Positions 1 through 10,276 of a stretch of 64,000 nt of DNA are shown here, piece by piece. Position numbers and translations under genes: made by a program. Below the pieces are notes generated by a model, which was not told the DNA's origin, did not search any database, and saw only the letters and a list, made by a program, of their open reading frames with translations. Positions within the stretch are counted from its first letter, which is position 1. Each line of letters opens with the position of its first letter. Source of the DNA: Flavobacterium enshiense DK69 (GTDB lineage Bacteria > Bacteroidota > Bacteroidia > Flavobacteriales > Flavobacteriaceae); contig NZ_AVCS01000015.1 in the NCBI RefSeq assembly GCF_000498495.1, forward strand, positions 124,001-188,000, read 5' to 3'.

Positions 1-694
1 CGGCTATAATTAGGATGATAACATACGAGTATTTTCGGTAATCCCTCAAGAATTGAGGTGTTACGATTCCTAGCTTTGAAAGGAAATAAATTACGATTGG
101 CAATTCAAAGACCAAACCTGTAGCGAGTGAGGTTGTTTTTACCAATCCGATGTATGATTCTACGTCGATGGCGTTTTTGACATGGTCACTAATGGTTAGG
201 TTGGCCAGGAAATTAATGGAGAGCGGTGTCAGTACAAAATAACCGAATGCCACTCCCATAAAGAATAGGATTGACGCAATAAAGATAAAAAGCTTAATGT
301 TTTTTCGTTCTTTATCATATAGAGCCGGGCTGACAAACTTCCATAATTCCCAAAGGATAAAAGGGAAAGAGACGATGAAGCCTGCTGTTATAGAAGTCCA
401 AATCAACATTGAGAACTGTCCTTCCATGGTTCGGTTTTGCAATTCGAACGGTAATTCCTGAATGCAGAAACTTTTGTCCAAATCGTATTGGTTGGCCATC
501 TCGCAAAAGAAACGGTAGGTTATGAAATTACCGTCTTTCGGGCCGAATATTATAGTGTCGAAAATGAAATCGCTAAAGTAATAGGCTATACAGCCGCCTA
601 TAAGAATGGCAATCGTGCTTCGAACCAACAACCATCTGAATTCCTCCAAATGCTCTAAAAAAGACATTTCTTTTCCGGATTTATTTGTTGCCAT
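1..694 (-). CDS. tatC: Sec-independent protein translocase TatC (C-terminus beyond window)
   Basis: TatC is the polytopic inner-membrane receptor of the twin-arginine pathway, which exports folded proteins. The minus-strand frame from ATG at 694 gives 231 residues with no stop before the left edge. The start reads MATNKSGKEMSFLEHLEEFR, and the SFLEHLEELR-type motif before the first membrane helix is diagnostic. Further hydrophobic segments follow, with FGYFVLTPLSINFL in the middle and TPQFLRDYRKYSYVIILIIA at the cut end, both typical of TatC. Roughly the last 40 residues are probably missing. The start ATG overlaps the stop of the upstream sugar-phosphate isomerase by one base, so the two are likely co-transcribed and translationally coupled. 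No tatA or tatB is visible here. Confidence 0.93.
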   Translation of the reverse strand, partial: MATNKSGKEMSFLEHLEEFRWLLVRSTIAILIGGCIAYYFSDFIFDTIIFGPKDGNFITYRFFCEMANQYDLDKSFCIQELPFELQNRTMEGQFSMLIWTSITAGFIVSFPFILWELWKFVSPALYDKERKNIKLFIFIASILFFMGVAFGYFVLTPLSINFLANLTISDHVKNAIDVESYIGLVKTTSLATGLVFELPIVIYFLSKLGIVTPQFLRDYRKYSYVIILIIA

Positions 695-1659
695 TATATA
701 ATTCCTTCTTTTAAAATGTCATGAATGTGAAGAACGCCTTTGTATTGGTTGCTGTCGATAACGATCATTTGTGTGATGGAGTGATTTTCCATGGTGTTGA
801 ATGCATCTACAACCATGTCAGATAATTGTACGGTTTTCGGATTTTTGGTCATGATGTCCTTGGCGGTTAAATCTCCAAAACTGTCTCTGTTTTCAAGCAT
901 TCTTCGGATGTCGCCATCGGTTATGATGCCAACCACATGATTGTTTTCGACTACAGCAGTTACTCCCAAACGTTTTTCGGAAATTTCCATGATTACGTGT
1001 CTGATATCTGAATCCGGAGTCACCTGCGGGCGATGTGTCTGATCCAGCATGTCGACCACGCGAAGCAATAATTTTTTGCCTAACGCACCTCCCGGATGGT
1101 ATTTTGCAAAGTCTTCGCTTCCAAAGTTTCGTATTTCCATCAAACAAACGGCAAGCGCATCACCCAAAACCAATTGCGCCGTAGTGCTGTTGGTTGGCGC
1201 TAAGTTATTCGGGCAGGATTCTGTATCTACATGAGCATTTAAAACGCAGTCGGATTCTTTGCCTAGGAAAGAATTTTGGTTTGCAGTCATACCGATAAGG
1301 GTATTGCCAAAACGCTTTAATAAAGGAACAAGTACTTTGATTTCCGGACTATTGCCACTTTTGGAAATGCATATGATTACATCTCCGGGCTGAACCATTC
1401 CTAAATCGCCGTGAATGGCTTCGGCTGCATGAAGGAACATGGAAGGTGTGCCTGTAGAATTGAAAGTCGCTACCATTTTAGTAGCAATGATGGCGCTCTT
1501 TCCAATGCCGGTAACTATTAGACGGCCTTTGCAATTGTAAATTAACTCTACTGCTTTTGCAAAATCATCATCAATGAAATTTATTAGATTAGCAACGCTC
1601 TCGCTTTCTGATAATATCGTTTTTTTTGCCGTGTTTAAAATGGTTTCCCTGACTGTCAA
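694..1659 (-). CDS. kdsD: KpsF/GutQ family arabinose-5-phosphate isomerase
   Basis: Predicted D-arabinose-5-phosphate isomerase, converting ribulose-5-P to arabinose-5-P for Kdo and lipopolysaccharide synthesis in the cytoplasm. The 321 residues match the usual length. An N-terminal SIS domain (about 35-180) carries TGIGKSAIIATKMVATFNST and the ISKSGNSPE phosphosugar loop, plus the conserved HPGGALGKKLL segment. Two CBS domains follow (about 205-321; DGDIRRMLE in the first). No ATG lies near the conserved N-terminus, so the start is read as TTG at 1659. The gene is divergent from recQ and its stop overlaps the tatC start. The sugar-phosphate isomerase class is secure; the precise substrate is a family inference. 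Confidence 0.9.
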   Translation of the reverse strand: MTVRETILNTAKKTILSESESVANLINFIDDDFAKAVELIYNCKGRLIVTGIGKSAIIATKMVATFNSTGTPSMFLHAAEAIHGDLGMVQPGDVIICISKSGNSPEIKVLVPLLKRFGNTLIGMTANQNSFLGKESDCVLNAHVDTESCPNNLAPTNSTTAQLVLGDALAVCLMEIRNFGSEDFAKYHPGGALGKKLLLRVVDMLDQTHRPQVTPDSDIRHVIMEISEKRLGVTAVVENNHVVGIITDGDIRRMLENRDSFGDLTAKDIMTKNPKTVQLSDMVVDAFNTMENHSITQMIVIDSNQYKGVLHIHDILKEGII

Positions 1660-1676
1660 AATAGAAATTTTATTAA

Positions 1677-1707
1677 TTTGTGAATATGAAAGATTTTCGT
1701 ATCTTTA
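1677..1707 (+). promoter_or_regulatory. Bacteroidetes-type promoter for recQ
   Basis: TTTG (1677-1680), a 19-base spacer, then TATCTTTA (1700-1707). This fits the Bacteroidetes primary sigma consensus TTTG-N19-TAnnTTTG except for the last base. It lies 39 bases upstream of the recQ ATG and just outside the divergent isomerase start. Confidence 0.55.
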
Positions 1708-1746
1708 TTCTCTGCAAATTTATGTAAAAATACCTATTAATAGATA

Positions 1747-3945
1747 ATGAAGCCAAGCGAAATTGACTTACATAAAGAGTTAAAAAAATTTTTTGGTTTT
1801 AACCAGTTCAAAGGTTTACAGGAAGGTGTTGTCAGAAGTATCATTACCCATAACAATACTTTCGTGATTATGCCTACGGGTGGTGGTAAGTCGTTATGTT
1901 ACCAACTGCCGGCTTTGGTGCTGGATGGTACAGCTATAGTTGTTTCTCCGCTGATTGCCTTGATGAAAAACCAGGTGGATGCCATCAGGAGTTTGTCTTC
2001 TGAGTTTGGTGTTGCGCATGTTTTAAACTCTTCGCTTACCAAAACTGAGGTCAATCAGGTGAAGAAAGATATTACTTCCGGATTGACCAAATTGTTATAC
2101 GTCGCCCCCGAATCGTTAACAAAAGAAGAATATGTCGACTTTTTAAAAGGAGTGCCTATTTCCTTTGTGGCCATAGATGAAGCACACTGTATTTCGGAAT
2201 GGGGACATGATTTTCGTCCGGAATACCGAAACCTGCGTAGCATTATTAAGCAGTTGGGGGAAGAAATCCCTGTTATTGGATTGACCGCAACCGCTACGCC
2301 GAAAGTTCAGGAAGATATTCTTAAAAATTTAGATATGACGGATGCCAATACCTTTAAGGCATCATTCAACCGTCCGAATTTATTCTATGAGGTACGCACC
2401 AAAACTAAAAATATTGAGGGTGATATTATCCGCTTCATCAAACAGCATAAAGGAAAATCTGGAGTAATTTATTGCCTGAGCCGTAAAAAGGTTGAGGAAA
2501 TAGCTCAGGTTTTACAGGTGAACGGCATCAGTGCGGTTCCGTATCATGCGGGATTGGATGCCAAAACTAGGGCCAAACACCAGGACATGTTCCTTATGGA
2601 GGATGTCGAAGTGGTGGTGGCTACTATAGCCTTCGGTATGGGAATTGATAAGCCGGACGTACGTTTTGTAATCCATCACGATATACCAAAATCTCTGGAG
2701 AGTTACTATCAGGAAACCGGTAGGGCAGGTAGGGATGGAGGTGAAGGTCATTGTTTGGCTTACTACTCTTATAAAGATATCGAGAAACTTGAAAAGTTCA
2801 TGGCTGGAAAGCCGGTGGCAGAGCAGGAAATCGGTTTTGCCTTGCTGCAGGAGGTAGTGGCTTACGCAGAAACGTCAATGTCACGCCGTAAATTTTTACT
2901 CCACTATTTTGGTGAAGAGTTTGATGATGTGGACGGTGAAGGAGCCGATATGGATGATAATGTCCGTAATCCGAAGAAGAAAGTCGAAGCTCAGGATCAG
3001 GTAGTAACGCTTTTGGAAACCGTTCGTGACACCAAAGAATTGTATAAGTCTAAAGAAGTGATTTTTACGCTGATCGGAAAAATCAATGCTACCATTAAAG
3101 CTCATAAAACGGATGCCCAGAAATTCTTCGCTAAAGGGAATGATCACGATGAAAAATACTGGATGGCGTTAATCCGTCAGGTATTGGTGGATGGATTGCT
3201 TTCTAAAGATATTGAAACATACGGAGTTATAAAACTGACGCAAAAAGGAAAGGATTTTATTAAAAAACCGTATTCTTTTATGATGTCGGAAGACCATGAA
3301 TATAGTGAAACAGAAGATGAGGCAATTGTAACAGCAGCCAAATCTTCTGGAACGGCTGATGAAGCGCTGATGACCATGCTGATGGATTTGCGAAAAAAAG
3401 TAGCCAAAAAATTAGGTGTTCCACCGTTTGTCGTTTTCCAGGAGCCTTCTTTGGAAGATATGGCGCTGAAATATCCGATCTCTATCGATGAATTAAGCAA
3501 TGTTCATGGCGTTGGAGAAGGAAAAGCTAAAAAATATGGTAAGGAATTTGTCGAATTGATTGCCCGCTATGTGGAAGATAATGACATCATGCGACCAGAT
3601 GACCTGGTGGTGAAATCCACAGGAGCCAACTCTGCACTGAAACTGTATATTATTCAGAATATTGACAGAAAACTGCCCTTGGATGATATTGCCAAAGCCA
3701 AGGGAATAGACATGGATACGCTTCTGAAAGAAATGGAACAGATCGTGTATTCCGGTACCAAACTAAATATTAGTTACTGGTTGGATGATATCCTGGACGA
3801 AGATCAGCAGGAAGAAATTCACGATTACTTTATGGAATCGCATTCCGACAAAATTCAGGATGCTCTCGATGAATTTGAAGGGGATTATGATACGGAAGAA
3901 TTGCGATTGATGCGTATCAAATTTATTAGTGAAGTAGCAAACTAG
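1747..3945 (+). CDS. recQ: ATP-dependent DNA helicase RecQ
   Basis: 3'-5' superfamily 2 DNA helicase of recombination and replication repair. The 732 residues include the Walker A motif MPTGGGKSLCYQLPAL (about 43-58), the DEAH box in AIDEAHCISEWGHDFRPEY (144-147), and the helicase C-terminal motif QETGRAGRDGGEGHCLAYY. A RecQ C-terminal winged-helix region and an HRDC-like helical tail follow, making it longer than the 609-residue E. coli enzyme. The zinc-binding subdomain after the helicase core has no cysteines: where E. coli has YCE..CRR and CxxCDxC, this protein has YAETSMSRR (373-381) and GADMDDN (399-405). A promoter lies just upstream and a terminator about 75 bases downstream. Confidence 0.95.
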   Translation: MKPSEIDLHKELKKFFGFNQFKGLQEGVVRSIITHNNTFVIMPTGGGKSLCYQLPALVLDGTAIVVSPLIALMKNQVDAIRSLSSEFGVAHVLNSSLTKTEVNQVKKDITSGLTKLLYVAPESLTKEEYVDFLKGVPISFVAIDEAHCISEWGHDFRPEYRNLRSIIKQLGEEIPVIGLTATATPKVQEDILKNLDMTDANTFKASFNRPNLFYEVRTKTKNIEGDIIRFIKQHKGKSGVIYCLSRKKVEEIAQVLQVNGISAVPYHAGLDAKTRAKHQDMFLMEDVEVVVATIAFGMGIDKPDVRFVIHHDIPKSLESYYQETGRAGRDGGEGHCLAYYSYKDIEKLEKFMAGKPVAEQEIGFALLQEVVAYAETSMSRRKFLLHYFGEEFDDVDGEGADMDDNVRNPKKKVEAQDQVVTLLETVRDTKELYKSKEVIFTLIGKINATIKAHKTDAQKFFAKGNDHDEKYWMALIRQVLVDGLLSKDIETYGVIKLTQKGKDFIKKPYSFMMSEDHEYSETEDEAIVTAAKSSGTADEALMTMLMDLRKKVAKKLGVPPFVVFQEPSLEDMALKYPISIDELSNVHGVGEGKAKKYGKEFVELIARYVEDNDIMRPDDLVVKSTGANSALKLYIIQNIDRKLPLDDIAKAKGIDMDTLLKEMEQIVYSGTKLNISYWLDDILDEDQQEEIHDYFMESHSDKIQDALDEFEGDYDTEELRLMRIKFISEVAN

Positions 3946-4020
3946 TGTTCAGGTTGAAGACTGCAGAATGAACATAGTAGATAACAGAACAAAGAAATAA
4001 GAAAATAATATATAGAAAAA

Positions 4021-4047
4021 ACCGATTGAATTTCAATCGGTTTTTTT
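4021..4047 (+). terminator. Intrinsic terminator after recQ
   Basis: Hairpin ACCGATTG / CAATCGGT around a short AT loop (4021-4041), followed by seven T. On the minus strand the stem is preceded by A-rich sequence that would give a T tract as well, so it probably also stops the converging gene at 4104-4340. Confidence 0.8.
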
Positions 4048-4103
4048 AATGTTTTAAAAATAAAAAGAATTGTTCTTCCTGCCTTTTGCCTTCTGAAAAA
4101 TAC

Positions 4104-4340
4104 CTACTCAAAAAGTTCTCCCCGGTGTGGTTTCAGTGCGTCTCTTACCTGAATCATGATTTCATCTGTAACTACGATAAAAGCAATGGCATACATTTCA
4201 TTTATGATCTTAAACCCGGTTATGGTAATGGGTAATTTTTCGATTTCAATATATTCTTTTAGGTGAATTTCATGATGTTCGGCGGTTTTTGCGGCACCTG
4301 GACCCCTGAAATCCCAAATCAATTTTATCTGACGGCTCAT
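4104..4340 (-). CDS. Small conserved protein of unknown function
   Basis: A 78-residue acidic cytoplasmic protein beginning MSRQIKLIWDFRGPGAAKTA, with two histidine-rich spots (EHHEIHL and KPHRGE) and no signal peptide or membrane helix. It stands alone between the convergent recQ and the divergent DUF2891 gene. The composition, a clear ATG and a full-length open frame in a gene-free gap support a real gene. I do not recognise the family and assign no function. Confidence 0.65.
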   Translation of the reverse strand: MSRQIKLIWDFRGPGAAKTAEHHEIHLKEYIEIEKLPITITGFKIINEMYAIAFIVVTDEIMIQVRDALKPHRGELFE

Positions 4341-4438
4341 TTTTGAAACATTTTAAGTTCTGAAGAACAAAGGTACTAAGGACTGGTTGAAATTTCTAAA
4401 ATTTAATTCGTTAGCTTTGCGAATCTTAGTTTTTTGCA

Positions 4439-5506
4439 ATGAGAAATTTACTTGTCACAACCTTCGTTTTTTTATTTTCATTTACCGGTTTTTCCCAACT
4501 GTTGAATCTGGAGCAAGCCAATCGATTAGCATCACTGCCATTAAAATGTCTGCAGCAGGAGTATCCCAATAAATTAGGGCAGTTATTGCAGGATTCCACG
4601 GAAATTGTGTCGCCAAAAGAATTGCATCCTTCTTTTTACGGTTGTTTTGACTGGCATTCATCCGTTCACGGTCATTGGTCGTTGGTTTATCTTTTGAAGC
4701 AGTTTCCTGATTTAAATAATCGCCAGGAAATCATTCAGAAACTGAAAATCAATCTTTCTAAAGCGAATATTGAGAAAGAAGTGGCATATCTGAATAAAAA
4801 ACACGAAAAATCTTTTGAAAGACTTTATGGTTGGGCCTGGGTGTTGAAATTGCAGCAGGAATTGTCAGATTGCAACGAACCGTTTGCGCAGGAATTGTCA
4901 CAAAATCTCCAGCCGCTATCTGATTTATTGATTGGAATGTATACCGAATTTTTACCCAAACTGTACTATCCGGTTAGAGTTGGAACCCATAACAATACGG
5001 CTTTTGGGATGACATTGGCTTGGGATTATGCGGTTTATTCTAAAAATGAAAAATTTAAAAAAGTACTGAAAGAAAATGCGTTACGAATGTTTCAGAAAGA
5101 TGAGGGTTGTCCTTTTGCCTGGGAGCCGAGTGGTATCGATTTTTTATCGCCCTGTATGGAAGAAATGGGAATCATGCAACGTATTTTGACAGAGGAAGAT
5201 TTCTTAAAATGGGCAAAAAAGTTTGCCAAGCCCTTATTTGAAAAAAAGTTTGGGTGGGAAACTGCAAAAGTATCCGACAGGACAGATGGACACTTAGTGC
5301 ATCTCGACGGATTGAATTTCAGTCGTGCCTGGCATTTTTATGCCCTTGCCATTCAGTTTGATAAGTTCAGGCATTTGAAAGGGGTAGGTGATTTGCATTT
5401 GAAACATTCATTGCCTTTTTTGACGGATGGAAATTATGAAGGGGAACATTGGTTGGCTTCTTTCGCATTGAGAGCTTTTGAGCAAAGAAAGGGGCTTCCG
5501 GAATAA
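4439..5506 (+). CDS. DUF2891 family protein, exported
   Basis: A 355-residue protein with an N-terminal signal peptide (MRNLLVTTFVFLFSFTGFSQ). The segment HPSFYGCFDWHSSVHGHWSL (about 62-81), then WGWVLKLQQEL-like and RVGTHNNTAFGMTLAWDYA stretches, are hallmarks of DUF2891. The repeated aromatic and histidine motifs and the mostly helical pattern suggest an alpha/alpha-barrel fold like that of glycan-acting enzymes, but no activity is established from the sequence. A possible -7 box (TAGCTTTG, 4412-4419) lies just upstream. It seems to be monocistronic. Confidence 0.8.
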   Translation: MRNLLVTTFVFLFSFTGFSQLLNLEQANRLASLPLKCLQQEYPNKLGQLLQDSTEIVSPKELHPSFYGCFDWHSSVHGHWSLVYLLKQFPDLNNRQEIIQKLKINLSKANIEKEVAYLNKKHEKSFERLYGWAWVLKLQQELSDCNEPFAQELSQNLQPLSDLLIGMYTEFLPKLYYPVRVGTHNNTAFGMTLAWDYAVYSKNEKFKKVLKENALRMFQKDEGCPFAWEPSGIDFLSPCMEEMGIMQRILTEEDFLKWAKKFAKPLFEKKFGWETAKVSDRTDGHLVHLDGLNFSRAWHFYALAIQFDKFRHLKGVGDLHLKHSLPFLTDGNYEGEHWLASFALRAFEQRKGLPE

Positions 5507-5568
5507 TCGATTTCAAATTCGTACTTTTGTCAAAGAATTTGTTTGTAAAATAAAAATTTACCTACGTT

Positions 5569-7128
<1,560 letters not shown>

Positions 7129-7345
7129 GAAAGGAAAACCTGGGAAACTTGAGTCTGAAGGTTTTTGAATGCATGATTTTTTTGCACTGTTCATATTTTG
7201 CTATTATTACTCTGAATATTGCTGTAGGATTCACTGATTTGAAGTAAGAATTGCTCTATTTAGAGGAGTGAAAAGTGTGCCTTTTTGGTGATTTTTCAAC
7301 GGTGAAGAATTGTTTGAATTATCCATGTAACCATTTCTTTTTTTG

Positions 7346-7353
7346 TATTTTTG
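7346..7353 (+). promoter_or_regulatory. Possible -7 box before idi
   Basis: TATTTTTG fits TAnnTTTG and lies 22 bases before the GTG start of idi. No good TTTG sits at the expected spacing upstream, so this is weak. The 247-base gap from 7129 to 7375 shows no coding sequence, only a loose AAACCT / AGGTTT stem near 7138-7165. Confidence 0.35.
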
Positions 7354-7375
7354 ACCAATTATATATACATCGATT

Positions 7376-7900
7376 GTGGAAGAACGCGTTATATTAGTCA
7401 ACGAAAAAGATGAACAGATTGGTTTGATGCCAAAGCTGGAGGCGCATGAAAAGGCTTTGCTTCACAGGGCTTTTTCGGTGTTTGTGCTGAATGATAAGAA
7501 TGAAATTATGTTGCAGCAGCGCGCGCGTCAGAAATATCATTCGCCATTGTTGTGGACTAACACTTGTTGCAGTCATCAAAGGGAAGGTGAATCTAATATT
7601 CAGGCAGGAACGCGTCGTTTGTATGAGGAAATGGGGTTTGCAACTGATTTGAAGGATTTGTTTTCGTTTATCTATAAAGCTCCGTTTGATAATGGCCTAA
7701 CAGAACACGAGTTGGATCATGTTTTGATTGGTTATTATAATGGAGAGCCGAAAATTAATCCCGATGAGGTGGAAAGCTGGAAGTGGATGTCGATTGAGGC
7801 TGTCAAAGAAGATATGCAGTCAAATCCGGATATCTATACCGTTTGGTTTAAAATCATATTTGACGAATTTTATCATTATCTGGAAGATCATAAGTTGTAA
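7376..7900 (+). CDS. idi: Isopentenyl-diphosphate delta-isomerase, type I
   Basis: Interconverts isopentenyl and dimethylallyl diphosphate in isoprenoid synthesis. The 174 residues show the Nudix-like fold of type I enzymes: LHRAFSVFVLNDKNEIMLQQR, then LLWTNTCCSHQREGE with the catalytic cysteine, the Nudix-like helix GTRRLYEEMGF, and EHELDHV with the catalytic glutamate. The start is GTG at 7376; no in-frame ATG precedes the conserved region. It opens a tightly packed run: its TAA shares a base with the queD ATG, and bcp and manA follow with no gap. Isoprenoid supply for menaquinone or carotenoids is the likely role. Confidence 0.95.
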   Translation: MEERVILVNEKDEQIGLMPKLEAHEKALLHRAFSVFVLNDKNEIMLQQRARQKYHSPLLWTNTCCSHQREGESNIQAGTRRLYEEMGFATDLKDLFSFIYKAPFDNGLTEHELDHVLIGYYNGEPKINPDEVESWKWMSIEAVKEDMQSNPDIYTVWFKIIFDEFYHYLEDHKL

Positions 7901-8310
7901 TGCGAGTAACCGTTTCAAGAAAAGCCCATTTTAATGCGGCTCACCGATTGTATCGTAAAGATTGGTCGGATGAGCAAAACAATCGTGTTTTCGGTAAATG
8001 CAACAACCCTAATTTTCACGGACATAATTATGAACTGATAGTGAGCGTGACCGGAAAAATCAATCCGGAAACGGGATATGTAATGGATATTAAAGATTTG
8101 GCCGATATCATTTATGAGGAAGTCGAATCCCGCTTCGATCATAAAAACCTGAATCTTGATGTGGTTGAATTTCAGGAACTAAATCCTACTGCTGAAAATA
8201 TTGTAGTGGTGATTTGGAATCTGATCCGTAAACGAATCACTCCCGAAAATGATTTGGAGGTTGTTTTATATGAAACGCCGCGTAATTTTGTAACCTATTC
8301 CGGCAAATAA
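7900..8310 (+). CDS. queD: 6-carboxytetrahydropterin synthase / PTPS family (QueD-like)
   Basis: A 136-residue member of the 6-pyruvoyl-tetrahydropterin synthase family. The zinc ligands are visible: His in RKAHFNAAHRL near the N-terminus and the pair in NFHGHNYEL (about 39-47). The catalytic segment FGKCNNPN supplies the cysteine and the motif VMDIKDL follows. The C-terminal glutamate lies in VVLYETPRNF. In bacteria this fold usually makes 6-carboxytetrahydropterin for queuosine; a pterin role cannot be excluded. Start and stop codons overlap those of idi and bcp by one base each, which implies translational coupling. Confidence 0.88.
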   Translation: MRVTVSRKAHFNAAHRLYRKDWSDEQNNRVFGKCNNPNFHGHNYELIVSVTGKINPETGYVMDIKDLADIIYEEVESRFDHKNLNLDVVEFQELNPTAENIVVVIWNLIRKRITPENDLEVVLYETPRNFVTYSGK

Positions 8311-8768
8311 TGGATGAAATCAAAGTAGGCGATAAGCTGCCATTATTTGGTGCTAAAGACCAAAACGGACATGATTTTTATATCGCTTCTGTTTTGCATA
8401 AAAAGGTTTTGGTGATTTATTTTTACCCAAAAGACGATACTCCGGGCTGTACAAAGCAGGCGTGTTTTTTTCGTGACCAGTTTGAAGAATTTAAAGACAT
8501 GGGCGCTGAAGTTATCGGTATTAGCGGTGACAGTGTGCAATCTCATAAACAGTTTGCCAAAAAATACAATCTTCCGTTTACCTTGCTTTCCGATGATGAT
8601 AAAAGCCTGCGAAAACTTTTTGGAGTACCCACAAATTTATTGGGACTGCTTCCGGGAAGAGTGACCTATGTGGTAGATAAAAAGGGGATTGTCCGATTGG
8701 TTTTTGATAGTATGAATGCCGAAAATCATTTTCCCAAGGTGTTGGAAATGGTAAAAAGTCTTATGTAG
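8310..8768 (+). CDS. bcp: Thioredoxin-dependent peroxiredoxin, BCP/PrxQ type
   Basis: A cytoplasmic thiol peroxidase of 152 residues that reduces H2O2 and organic hydroperoxides. The thioredoxin-fold active site reads YFYPKDDTPGCTKQACFFRD: peroxidatic Cys in TPGC and resolving Cys five residues later, as in the BCP group. It lies third in the idi-queD-bcp-manA run, with ATG overlapping the queD stop by one base and its TAG directly abutting the manA ATG. Confidence 0.93.
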   Translation: MDEIKVGDKLPLFGAKDQNGHDFYIASVLHKKVLVIYFYPKDDTPGCTKQACFFRDQFEEFKDMGAEVIGISGDSVQSHKQFAKKYNLPFTLLSDDDKSLRKLFGVPTNLLGLLPGRVTYVVDKKGIVRLVFDSMNAENHFPKVLEMVKSLM

Positions 8769-9740
8769 ATGAATTTTGAAGTATATCCTTTGGTTTTTAA
8801 ACCAATCTTGAAAGAGAGAATTTGGGGCGGGGCAAAACTCAGTTCCCTTTTACATAAATCGATTCCGACAGACACGACAGGTGAAAGTTGGGAATTGTCC
8901 ACCGTTCCGGGTGATGTTAGCATTGTGGCCAATGGCAACTATGCCGGGTTAACGGTTAACGATCTGATTTCGAAATTTCCAGAAGAAATAATGGGAAAGA
9001 ATGTCTGCGATAATTTCGGGACCGAATTTCCTTTGCTTTTTAAATTTTTGGATGCCAAAGAAGATTTGTCGATACAGTTGCATCCTAATGATGAATTGGC
9101 TAAAAAGCGTCATAATTCTTTTGGCAAAACCGAAATGTGGTACGTGATGCAAGCTGATCCTGGGGCAGAAATTATTGTTGGTTTTAAAGAGAAATCATCG
9201 GCAGATGAGTATTTGTATCATTTGGAGAATAAATCACTGCCATCCATTTTGAATAAGGTTTCGGTAAAGAAGGGAGATGTTTTTTTTCTTGAAACCGGAA
9301 CAATTCATGCGATCGGTGCCGGAACTGTTATTGCGGAGATTCAGCAGACTTCTGATATTACTTACCGCATTTATGATTGGGACAGGGTAGATGCTCAGGG
9401 GAATGCAAGAGAATTACATATCGAACAGGCTTTGGATGCGATTACCTATGATGTGGTAGCATCGAAAAAGAAGTATGAAATGGTTGTAAACAAGAGCAAT
9501 CCGGTAGTGGACTGTGCTTATTTTACGACGAATGTGATTCCGCTTGAAGGGAAAATGAATTTTACCAAGAACGGAACTTCTTTCACTGTTTTGGTTTGTA
9601 CTGAAGGTGATTTTTCGGTTGTAAACGGATCTGGGGTGGAATTTAAATTTAAAATGGGTGATACCATTTTACTTCCTGCGGCACTTACTGATTTTGAATT
9701 GGTTGGTTTTGCGACCTTGTTGGAAATATTTATTTCCTAA
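8769..9740 (+). CDS. manA: Type I mannose-6-phosphate isomerase
   Basis: Zinc-dependent cupin enzyme interconverting fructose-6-P and mannose-6-P, which supplies GDP-sugar precursors. At 323 residues it is the short bacterial form. The N-terminus reads LVFKPILKERIWGG. The metal ligands are QLHPNDELAKK (Gln and His), a Glu in the GKTEMWYV stretch, and the late His in ETGTIHAIGAGTV. A C-terminal beta-rich domain follows. The start codon immediately follows the bcp stop, so it is the last gene of the packed run. Class I PMI is clear; manA is the customary symbol. Confidence 0.93.
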   Translation: MNFEVYPLVFKPILKERIWGGAKLSSLLHKSIPTDTTGESWELSTVPGDVSIVANGNYAGLTVNDLISKFPEEIMGKNVCDNFGTEFPLLFKFLDAKEDLSIQLHPNDELAKKRHNSFGKTEMWYVMQADPGAEIIVGFKEKSSADEYLYHLENKSLPSILNKVSVKKGDVFFLETGTIHAIGAGTVIAEIQQTSDITYRIYDWDRVDAQGNARELHIEQALDAITYDVVASKKKYEMVVNKSNPVVDCAYFTTNVIPLEGKMNFTKNGTSFTVLVCTEGDFSVVNGSGVEFKFKMGDTILLPAALTDFELVGFATLLEIFIS

Positions 9741-9797
9741 CTGATTATATGTGAAGAATAATTGTAATTTTGTAAACGAAATTTTAAATAAAATAAA

Positions 9798-10064
9798 ATG
9801 GCAAGCGTAAGAAACTTAAAAAAAGACATCAACTTCGTATTAGGAGATATTATTGAAGCAGTTTACATCCATGAGATGACAACAACAGGAAAACCAACTG
9901 CTGAAACTGATGCGTTGATTGAAGAAGCTATCACATCTTTCGATGGGTTAATCTCAAAATTGAACCAAAAGGATGTGGAGAATAAAAAAGCGCATTTCAG
10001 ACAAATAAATAAAGATTTGGAAGATGTTGCTACTCAATTGGTTGACAAAATCAATAAATTATAG
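9798..10064 (+). CDS. Small conserved helical protein
   Basis: An 88-residue, fully helical, charged protein starting MASVRNLKKDINFVLGDIIE, with no signal peptide or membrane segment. A -7-like box TAATTTTG (9765-9772) lies 25 bases before the ATG, so it is probably transcribed on its own, between manA and the tRNA-Thr genes. Its look matches a small protein common in Flavobacteriia that has no known role. No function is assigned. Confidence 0.75.
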   Translation: MASVRNLKKDINFVLGDIIEAVYIHEMTTTGKPTAETDALIEEAITSFDGLISKLNQKDVENKKAHFRQINKDLEDVATQLVDKINKL

Positions 10065-10098
10065 TCGGAAAAAATCTTGAAAAAGTGCAGGTAACTAT

Positions 10099-10129
10099 TT
10101 GGAAGTTTAAAAAACTCCTTTATATTTGC
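10099..10129 (+). promoter_or_regulatory. Promoter of the tRNA-Thr genes
   Basis: TTTG (10099-10102), exactly 19 bases, then TATATTTG (10122-10129), a full match to the Bacteroidetes consensus. The first mature tRNA base is 15 bases downstream. The box continues as GCAC, as it does before argS and ffh. Confidence 0.7.
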
Positions 10130-10143
10130 ACTCGAATTGAGAC

Positions 10144-10217
10144 GCCGGTGTAGCTCAGCTGGCTAGAGCAGCTGATTTGTAATCAGCAGGTCGTGGGTTC
10201 GAGTCCCTCCATCGGCT
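10144..10217 (+). tRNA. tRNA-Thr, anticodon TGT (copy 1)
   Basis: A 74-base cloverleaf. The acceptor stem GCCGGTG pairs with CATCGGC (10210-10216) with one G-T pair. The D arm carries AGCTCAGCTGGCTAGAGC, the anticodon arm is CTGAT-TTGTAAT-CAG with anticodon TGT, and the T arm is GTGGG-TTCGAGT-CCCTC. CCA is not encoded; the discriminator base is T. It reads ACA and probably other ACN codons. An intrinsic terminator separates it from an identical second copy. Confidence 0.95.
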
Positions 10218-10227
10218 CAATTTTTTT

Positions 10228-10249
10228 ACCACTTTCAAAGTGGTTTTTT
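10228..10249 (+). terminator. Terminator between the two tRNA-Thr copies
   Basis: Stem ACCACTT / AAGTGGT with loop TCA (10228-10244), followed by a run of T to 10249. It can end transcription after copy 1; copy 2 then depends on read-through or on its own unrecognised promoter. Confidence 0.75.
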
Positions 10250-10276
10250 CATGATGCAAAAAGCAACAATATAGTT

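Noticed and set aside
7138..7165. Terminator after the FAD dehydrogenase gene
   Set aside because: Only a six-base AAACCT/AGGTTT stem with a long loop; too weak to list as a terminator.
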